A stretch of 48,762 bases of DNA from Prosthecobacter sp. GTDB taxonomy: Bacteria > Verrucomicrobiota > Verrucomicrobiia > Verrucomicrobiales > Verrucomicrobiaceae. Positions 43,893 through 48,762 of this stretch are shown in pieces (the first letter of the stretch is position 1; each line of letters starts with the position of its first letter). The notes under the pieces were generated by a model. That model saw nothing but the letters and a program-made list of their open reading frames with translations, made no database searches and was not told the DNA's origin. The position numbers and the translations under genes are program-made. The DNA is taken from assembly GCF_029946185.1 (NCBI RefSeq), contig NZ_JAQSEA010000115.1:1-48762 (forward strand), given 5' to 3'.

Positions 43893-44975
43893 ATGAACCC
43901 TCCGCTTTCCCGTCTTCTTCCCCTGCTCTTCCTTGCCTGCGTCTCCGCATCGGCGGTGCTTCCTGATCCCCTGCCGAAGGCACCCGAGCCCATCGATGAC
44001 ATCTTGCGTCTGCAGATCTTTCTGGACACACAGCTCTTCGGACCGGGCAAACTGGATGGTCGCCCCGGTGAGTTCACCACCAAGGCACTGAAGCGCTACC
44101 AGCACTCCCATGGACTTCCTGAGACCGAAATGGAGACACACACCGTGGATCTGTCCAGCGTTCCGGAGGTTTACACCAACTACACCATCCGCGCAGAAGA
44201 CCTCAAGTTCGTCGGGGACCTGCCTCACCAGCCTTCCGCACAGAGCAAAAAGAAGTACCTCCCCTATGACTCGCTGCTGGAGTTCCTGACCGAGCGCTTT
44301 CACAGCGCACCGGATCTGCTGGAGTTCATCAACCGTCCCATGAAGCTGGGCGCGCTCAAGCCGGGCGATGTGGTGAAGGTACCCGCCGTGCAACCCTTCC
44401 TCATCGAAGAACTCGCTGAGGTGCCGAAACTGCCGGAGGTGCCCGAATTTCTCACGCGTGTCATCAAGATCGACACCCGCGAAAAGGTGCTTGATGTATG
44501 GGATGGAGAAAAACTGCTCGCCAGCCTGCCCATCACGCCCGGCAGCGGCCACCTCGCCACGCCTCCCGGCACCTGGCGCATCCTTGGCATCACTCAACTG
44601 CCCACCTTCCGCTGGGACAAAAGCGTGCTCGAGTACGGCGTGCGTAGCAGCAACTTTTACGAACTCCCCATCGGCCCGAACAATCCCGTCGGCGTGATGT
44701 GGATCGGCCTGAACCGCCCGGGCATCGGCATCCACGGCACCAACTCGCCACAGAGCATTGGCCGCAGCTCCAGCCATGGCTGCATGCGTACCGCCAACTG
44801 GGATGTCGTGAGGCTGGTGAAGCTGATCACGCAGGGCATGACCGTGATCATCGAGGGGCCGGCCCCTGAGCCGCGCCCCGTCGTTATTGCCAAGGCGAAG
44901 CCAGTGGCCCCCGCCCCTCCGCCACCGGAGCAGCCCAAGCGCGGCTTCTTCTCCAGACTGTTCGGCAGGAAATAG
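43893..44975 (+). CDS. L,D-transpeptidase (YkuD domain), intact
   Basis: This 360-residue exported enzyme has a signal peptide (MNPPLSRLLPLLFLACVSASA) and an N-terminal peptidoglycan-binding-like domain (LQIFLDTQLFGPGKLDG). A middle region has LLEFLTERFHSAPDLLEFIN, then the YkuD domain with GIGIHGTNSPQSIGRSSSHGC, giving His at HGT and catalytic Ser294-His295-Gly296-Cys297. It forms 3-3 cross-links in peptidoglycan or attaches proteins to it. The C-terminus is Pro-rich and ends in a basic FFSRLFGRK. The start at 43893 is chosen for the signal peptide. It is convergent with the DUF3313-like lipoprotein with 9 nt between. Confidence 0.93.
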   Translation: MNPPLSRLLPLLFLACVSASAVLPDPLPKAPEPIDDILRLQIFLDTQLFGPGKLDGRPGEFTTKALKRYQHSHGLPETEMETHTVDLSSVPEVYTNYTIRAEDLKFVGDLPHQPSAQSKKKYLPYDSLLEFLTERFHSAPDLLEFINRPMKLGALKPGDVVKVPAVQPFLIEELAEVPKLPEVPEFLTRVIKIDTREKVLDVWDGEKLLASLPITPGSGHLATPPGTWRILGITQLPTFRWDKSVLEYGVRSSNFYELPIGPNNPVGVMWIGLNRPGIGIHGTNSPQSIGRSSSHGCMRTANWDVVRLVKLITQGMTVIIEGPAPEPRPVVIAKAKPVAPAPPPPEQPKRGFFSRLFGRK

Positions 44976-44984
44976 AGACGGCTC

Positions 44985-45743
44985 TCAATTGGGTCGCAGC
45001 GTGATGGCGCCCGAATCCTGCACCTTCCAGCCACGCGGAGACCGCGTCATCTGCTCAAACTGCATGGCCCAGTACCGCATGGTATTCACTGCATGCCCGT
45101 AGGGCTGATAATCCCGCACGTTGATGAAAGTCATCTTGTCGGCCTCGTTGTCAGCGAACTGGAAGAAGGCGCGGCCTGATGTGGAGTCCACCACCCTGCC
45201 CTCAATGGCCATGTTGCCTTTGGTAAAATAAGCCGCCAGTCCGATCACCGGTGTGACCACGAACTTCAGCACGGTTACTACCGCATTTCCCTTGGGGCTC
45301 GTGGGATTGAGTTCGATGATGGCCAGTTGCAGTGTCAGCGTATCCTTGCCCGGCTGATTCACGAGTTGGTACAGCGGCGTTGGAGATCTACGAAAAGCCT
45401 CCACAAAATCCTCCCTCAAGCGCATGGCAACATCGGCCTCCCGACGCCGCACCCCACCCCATGCGACCTCTCCGGAGGAAAACGCCCGGTTCAGCGGACG
45501 CAGATAATGCAGCGTGACCGGAGCGATGTAGAGCTTTCGTTTCGCCTTTCCTTCCGCCAGCACCTGCGGCTCAGGAGTGGTCCAGATTTTTTGAAAGCCC
45601 AGTTGTGCACGCGCATCCTGGGCCCGCCACGGCTGCTCAAAAAACGGCGACAGCGCGACTGGCTTCGCTTTGAGCATGCGATTCGTTGAACTGCATGCAG
45701 GCAGCACTAGCAGCAGCGCAAAAATTGAGTGCAGAAAACGCAT
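44985..45743 (-). CDS. DUF3313-like lipoprotein
   Basis: The 252-residue protein begins MRFLHSIFALLLVLPACSS, a lipoprotein signal with lipobox LPAC. The mature part is beta-rich and contains YIAPVTLHYL, an acidic-helix READVAMRLREDFVEAF, LQLAIIELNPTSPKGN and a hydrophobic FVVTPVIGLAAYF, features of the DUF3313 lipoprotein family. The function of that family is unknown. It is probably outer-membrane anchored. It converges on the L,D-transpeptidase gene, leaving 9 nt between them. Confidence 0.72.
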   Translation of the reverse strand: MRFLHSIFALLLVLPACSSTNRMLKAKPVALSPFFEQPWRAQDARAQLGFQKIWTTPEPQVLAEGKAKRKLYIAPVTLHYLRPLNRAFSSGEVAWGGVRRREADVAMRLREDFVEAFRRSPTPLYQLVNQPGKDTLTLQLAIIELNPTSPKGNAVVTVLKFVVTPVIGLAAYFTKGNMAIEGRVVDSTSGRAFFQFADNEADKMTFINVRDYQPYGHAVNTMRYWAMQFEQMTRSPRGWKVQDSGAITLRPN

Positions 45744-45886
45744 GGATGATGAATGCCCGATAAAGACACAGAACCCGCTAGCACCGCAATACCAGAGCTC
45801 CGCAACTAAACAAAAGATGCCTTGGCTGCATGGATTTAGCTTTTACCGACCGTTGTTTCCACTGAACATCTGTCATCAGTCCTTTC

Positions 45887-46630
45887 ATGCCACCAGCCAC
45901 CGTCCATCTCGTGATTCCCTGCTATCAGGAAAGCGGGCGCATTGGGCCGTTCCTCACGGAACTGTGCGAGGTGACGCATCAACTCGGTGCTGTGACCGTC
46001 CAAGTGGTGGAAGACGGCTCGGACTCGGCAGAGGCTGCACGCATGCGCGGCATCATCACCCCGCTCTGCCACCAATATGAGCACCTCCTTCCACCGCTCT
46101 TTCTGCCCCAGAACCTGGGCAAAGGCGGAGCCGTGTATGCCGGCTGGGATCAAGCACCGCCGGTGGACTGGCTCGCTTTCGTGGATGCGGACGGCTCCTG
46201 CTCCGCCACCGAAGTCGCCCATCTCATTCGCAAGGCCCGGCAGCAACCAGCACCACTGACAGCAATATTTGCCTCCCGCTGGGATCAGACCAGCACCAAG
46301 GTGCAACGACAGTGGAAGCGGCGGCTCATGGGCCGTATTTTTGGCACGCTCGTCTCCACCCTGCTCCACATCCCCATCCATGACAGCCAGTGCGGGCTCA
46401 AACTCGTTCCGCGCTCAGCCTATCAGCGCATCGCGCCGAACCTGCGTATCCTTGGCTTTGCCTTTGATGTCGAACTGCTCGCCGCCCTGCATGACAGTGG
46501 CTGCGAATTTGAAGAGGTATCCATCGCCTGGCATGAAACCCCCGGCGGCCACGTGCATTTGATCCGTGATTCGATCCGCATGGCTCGGGATGTTCTCGCC
46601 ATCCGTAAACGACGAGCTCACAAAAAGTGA
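45887..46630 (+). CDS. Family 2 glycosyltransferase (polyprenol-phosphate type)
   Basis: This 247-residue GT2 enzyme has the GT-A fold: HLVIPCYQESGRIGPFL, QVVEDGSDSAEAARM, NLGKGGAVYAGW and the metal-binding DxD as Asp100-Ala-Asp102 (FVDADGS). The remainder, with IHDSQCGLKLVPRSAYQRI and LGFAFDVELL, is typical of dolichyl/undecaprenyl-phosphate glycosyltransferases, which load a sugar onto a lipid carrier at the inner membrane. No membrane helix is present, so it may be peripheral. The sugar and acceptor are not known. It stands alone before the tandem repeat. Confidence 0.88.
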   Translation: MPPATVHLVIPCYQESGRIGPFLTELCEVTHQLGAVTVQVVEDGSDSAEAARMRGIITPLCHQYEHLLPPLFLPQNLGKGGAVYAGWDQAPPVDWLAFVDADGSCSATEVAHLIRKARQQPAPLTAIFASRWDQTSTKVQRQWKRRLMGRIFGTLVSTLLHIPIHDSQCGLKLVPRSAYQRIAPNLRILGFAFDVELLAALHDSGCEFEEVSIAWHETPGGHVHLIRDSIRMARDVLAIRKRRAHKK

Positions 46631-46632
46631 TC

Positions 46633-46861
46633 CCACGCGCCCTTAAAAAAGGTTCTGAATCAACGGCGCTCAGCTAAGGGCATTTAAAAAATCTGCGGGT
46701 TTCCTGAATCTGCGGGAAAAACTCTGGCCTAAGCATCACAGTTATACCACGCGCCCTTGAAAAAAGGGACTGAATCAACGGCACTCAGCTAGGGCATTTA
46801 AAAAATCTGCGGGTTTCCTGAATCTGCGGGAAAAACTCTGGCCTAAGCCATCACGGTTATA
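46633..46861. repeat. Tandem direct repeat, two units of about 115 bp
   Basis: Units 46633-46746 (114 nt) and 46747-46861 (115 nt) are over 90% identical, and the last about 56 nt before AAG are the same in both. A further 8 nt resemble the start of a third copy. Each unit contains AATCTGCGGG twice, 18 nt apart. CCCTT/AAGGG hairpins occur near the unit starts. It occupies most of the 318-nt gap between the GT2 gene and the LysM gene; the remaining 87 nt (46862-46948) hold no gene I can support. Confidence 0.9.
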
Positions 46862-46948
46862 CCACTCGCACCAAACCTGCAAAACCAAGACCACCCTCCG
46901 CCGTCGGCAGACCCGTTTTCAACGGATCATAGCATCAGAGGCAGACAA

Positions 46949-48499
46949 CTACTCCCACTTCAACTCGGTGCCCACCGGAAGCAGACGCACAGCACGGGCG
47001 ATGTCCCAGTTCGTCATGCGAAAGCCGCCAACGCTTTCCTGCTTCATCATCGTACCAGGGATGCTGGTACCATGCAGCCCATAGGGCAGAGGCTGCGGGT
47101 CACCACTCTTGGCCAGATTGATCCACACAATGCCCACCGGATTGTTGGGTCCGGCAGCAAGCCGGTAAGGCACAGTCATGGGTGCAGCGGCATCGCCCAT
47201 GCTGGCAAGACGCGGACGCGCAACCACATCAAGGATCTTCCAAATTTTACGCCCACGCAATCCCGGGCGCGCTGATGAAACGGGCATGCTGGCAATGACG
47301 ACATCTCCACGGCGAATGACCAGCCGACTGACGCCCAACATGCTGGCGGAGATGGGTGCAGCAGGATCGGCGGCAGGCTGCAGAGGCTCCGCCAGCGCAT
47401 TTTCAATTTCGAACGGCAGCACATTGGGCACCAAAAACACCGCACCAGGAACATTGCCATTTTTGACACCGGGATTGATGTTGCGCAGGAAGGACTCGGC
47501 AGCATGAAATCGTTCTGCCACAAACTCCCAACCGGAACGGTAGGCCATAAAGGACTCATGGGTCAGTTCCTCTAAAGTAGGCAGCGGCCCCATGGACTTC
47601 CCCTTCACCTTGCCTCCGGCTGCGCTGCCAGGATGGGGTGAGATCCAGCGCATGTCGGCTGCGCTGAGCACATACTCAACATAGGGCCCGCCGATGGCCT
47701 TCATAGCGGCCGAAGACTGACCTTCGGGTGTGTGCAGCTCTCCGGGATGTGCTTTCTCAAAAGCTTTGTACGCCGCATCATACATCGGCCCCGCTGTGCC
47801 ATCTATCGGACCGATGGTGAAACCTTGGCGATCCAGAAAGGATTGGATGAGCACCAACGAAGCGGCTCCCCAAGCCGCAGGCGGCAGCGCACGGTGGGGC
47901 TTGGTCGCAATCAACACCGGCGCAACCTCCCGTAACGGAGCAGGTGCTTTCTTGGGCGTCGCCTTGGGCGCGTCCTTGGCCGCTGCTTTTTCAGCGGCAA
48001 CTGCAATCTCAATCATTGCTTTGATGTCATCCGCCCCCGGAACCTTCACCACCTTCCCGAGGACTATTCGGTCGTTCTTCAGATCGTTGAAAATCCTGAG
48101 CTGGTCCACCGTCACACCGTGGGCACGAGCGATCACGGTAAGGGAATCACCCTTCACCACCACGTGTTCGAGCATCGCCGGAGGCGGCCCTTTGGGAACA
48201 ATCTTGGCGACAGGCACCGCTCCGCCCTCCTTTTTCGGCATCCCTGGCTCACTGGGGTTGCCTGCGGGATCGACGACAGGCTCTTCGATGGAAAGGCCCC
48301 AGGCCTCCGCCGCAGAAGGCTCCACCTTCCACGGCCATTTGACCGCCTGCTCCAACCCCGGCTCAATGACGAGAGTCGCGGGCTTCACCGTTTCCACCTG
48401 TGCCATGAGCAAGCTTGAAAGGCAGCCAGCCAGGACACAAAACATCCATCTGGCTTTCAATGGCAACAGATTCAGCAACATTCGGTATTCAAACCGCAT
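46949..48499 (-). CDS. LysM protein with inactive L,D-transpeptidase-like domain
   Basis: This 516-residue exported protein has an N-terminal hydrophobic segment with LAGC, possibly a lipobox. A LysM domain (about 112-156, HVVVKGDSLTVIARAHGVT) binds peptidoglycan. A Lys/Ala-rich linker, a peptidoglycan-binding-like domain (FLDRQGFTIGPIDGTAG) and a C-terminal YkuD fold follow. In that fold, aligned with the intact enzyme encoded at 43893-44975, the His and Cys of SHGC are Val490 and Gly492 (SVGGFRMTNWD); the conserved HGT and NWD remain. It is therefore a pseudo-enzyme with retained binding domains. The two are full-length relatives with the LysM domain added in this one. A regulatory or scaffold role is inferred. 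Confidence 0.85.
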   Translation of the reverse strand: MRFEYRMLLNLLPLKARWMFCVLAGCLSSLLMAQVETVKPATLVIEPGLEQAVKWPWKVEPSAAEAWGLSIEEPVVDPAGNPSEPGMPKKEGGAVPVAKIVPKGPPPAMLEHVVVKGDSLTVIARAHGVTVDQLRIFNDLKNDRIVLGKVVKVPGADDIKAMIEIAVAAEKAAAKDAPKATPKKAPAPLREVAPVLIATKPHRALPPAAWGAASLVLIQSFLDRQGFTIGPIDGTAGPMYDAAYKAFEKAHPGELHTPEGQSSAAMKAIGGPYVEYVLSAADMRWISPHPGSAAGGKVKGKSMGPLPTLEELTHESFMAYRSGWEFVAERFHAAESFLRNINPGVKNGNVPGAVFLVPNVLPFEIENALAEPLQPAADPAAPISASMLGVSRLVIRRGDVVIASMPVSSARPGLRGRKIWKILDVVARPRLASMGDAAAPMTVPYRLAAGPNNPVGIVWINLAKSGDPQPLPYGLHGTSIPGTMMKQESVGGFRMTNWDIARAVRLLPVGTELKWE

Positions 48500-48556
48500 T
48501 TGCTGCGTTCACAAGTCACTGTTCACACCGTCACGGGGAAAATCCATCAATTCGCA

Positions 48557-48762
48557 TCACTGAACAACATCAGTGAACGCCCCAGCAGCCATAAACCATT
48601 CACGTTCGATGATCCGCTCCGGAGCATTAAACTGCAGCAGGTTCACCGTCACGCGCCCCACGGCTGTTTTAGGAATGACGAACAGGCCGCGCATTTCAAA
48701 GTGATCATTCCAGTCCTGCTGGCGTGGATGAAACAGCGCCGTAAGCTCCAAGGTAGCCGGAT
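48557..48762 (-). CDS. Partial gene, possible HNH-endonuclease-like C-terminus
   Basis: Only the C-terminal 68 codons lie inside the window, with the frame open to the right edge. It reads ELTALFHPRQQDWNDHF, then GRVTVNLLQFNAPERIIER, which recalls the C-terminal region of HNH-endonuclease-like proteins common in cyanobacteria and Planctomycetota/Verrucomicrobiota (LFxPRxxxWxxHF...GRATVxxLxxN). The catalytic part lies beyond the window, so the nuclease identity is tentative. The apparent TTG start at 48751 is an artefact of the edge. Confidence 0.5.
   Translation of the reverse strand, partial: PATLELTALFHPRQQDWNDHFEMRGLFVIPKTAVGRVTVNLLQFNAPERIIEREWFMAAGAFTDVVQ

Noticed and set aside
46633-46861. 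CRISPR array
   Set aside because: Only two 115-bp units without spacers; a tandem duplication, not repeat-spacer structure.

Overview
The window looks like chromosomal DNA of a Gram-negative member of the Verrucomicrobiota, most likely a Prosthecobacter- or Verrucomicrobium-like bacterium. This is inferred from the gene mix: a Tat-exported DUF1501 protein, secreted Gfo/Idh/MocA oxidoreductases, a sulfatase, a ceramidase-like hydrolase, and secreted coiled-coil plus beta-sandwich proteins, alongside outer-membrane genes (lpxB, lptE, a bamD-like gene). Base composition is fairly high in GC and coding density is high. No rRNA, CRISPR array, phage or insertion sequence was seen. There is one tRNA, tRNA-Gln(CTG).

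Layout. 0.1-4.9 kb: htpG, an inverted repeat, a YidB-like gene, a Phd/PIN toxin-antitoxin pair, an FtsX-type permease without its ATPase, and an AT-rich orphan gene. 5.0-9.7 kb (minus): an ABC exporter preceded by a secreted SGNH-like protein that has lost its catalytic serine, and a small exported protein. 9.8-15.5 kb: a zinc alcohol dehydrogenase and three Tat substrates (DMFase-like protein, metallophosphatase, DUF1501 protein), then a GIY-YIG protein. 15.6-19.2 kb: a small basic protein, terminator, tRNA-Gln, a sodium:alanine-type symporter and a Tat-exported oxidoreductase. 19.2-28.0 kb: a GYF_2-like membrane protein, ceramidase-like enzyme, nitroreductase, L,D-transpeptidase-like lipoprotein, sugar-isomerase-like TIM barrel, sulfatase, and an esterase/SMP-30 fusion.

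28.2-32.5 kb holds the most unusual unit. Four genes are packed with 4-nt overlaps or a 4-nt gap. Three encode exported proteins with the same plan (signal peptide, short coiled coil with a GDY-type motif, beta-sandwich); the middle one adds an SNase-like domain. The fourth is a polysaccharide-deacetylase lipoprotein. I know of no described system with this composition.

32.6-48.8 kb is largely core and envelope genes: ffh; a Gfo/Idh oxidoreductase overlapping lpxB; a minus-strand run bamD-like, lptE, rsmI, glgP; an esterase lipoprotein, proA, an intact L,D-transpeptidase, a DUF3313-like lipoprotein, a GT2 glycosyltransferase, a tandem 115-bp repeat, and a LysM protein that is a full-length relative of the L,D-transpeptidase but has lost its catalytic Cys and His. 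The window ends inside a gene that may be an HNH-endonuclease-like protein.

The common theme is the cell envelope: lipid A and LPS assembly, peptidoglycan cross-linking, and exported carbohydrate- or sulfate-ester-active enzymes.
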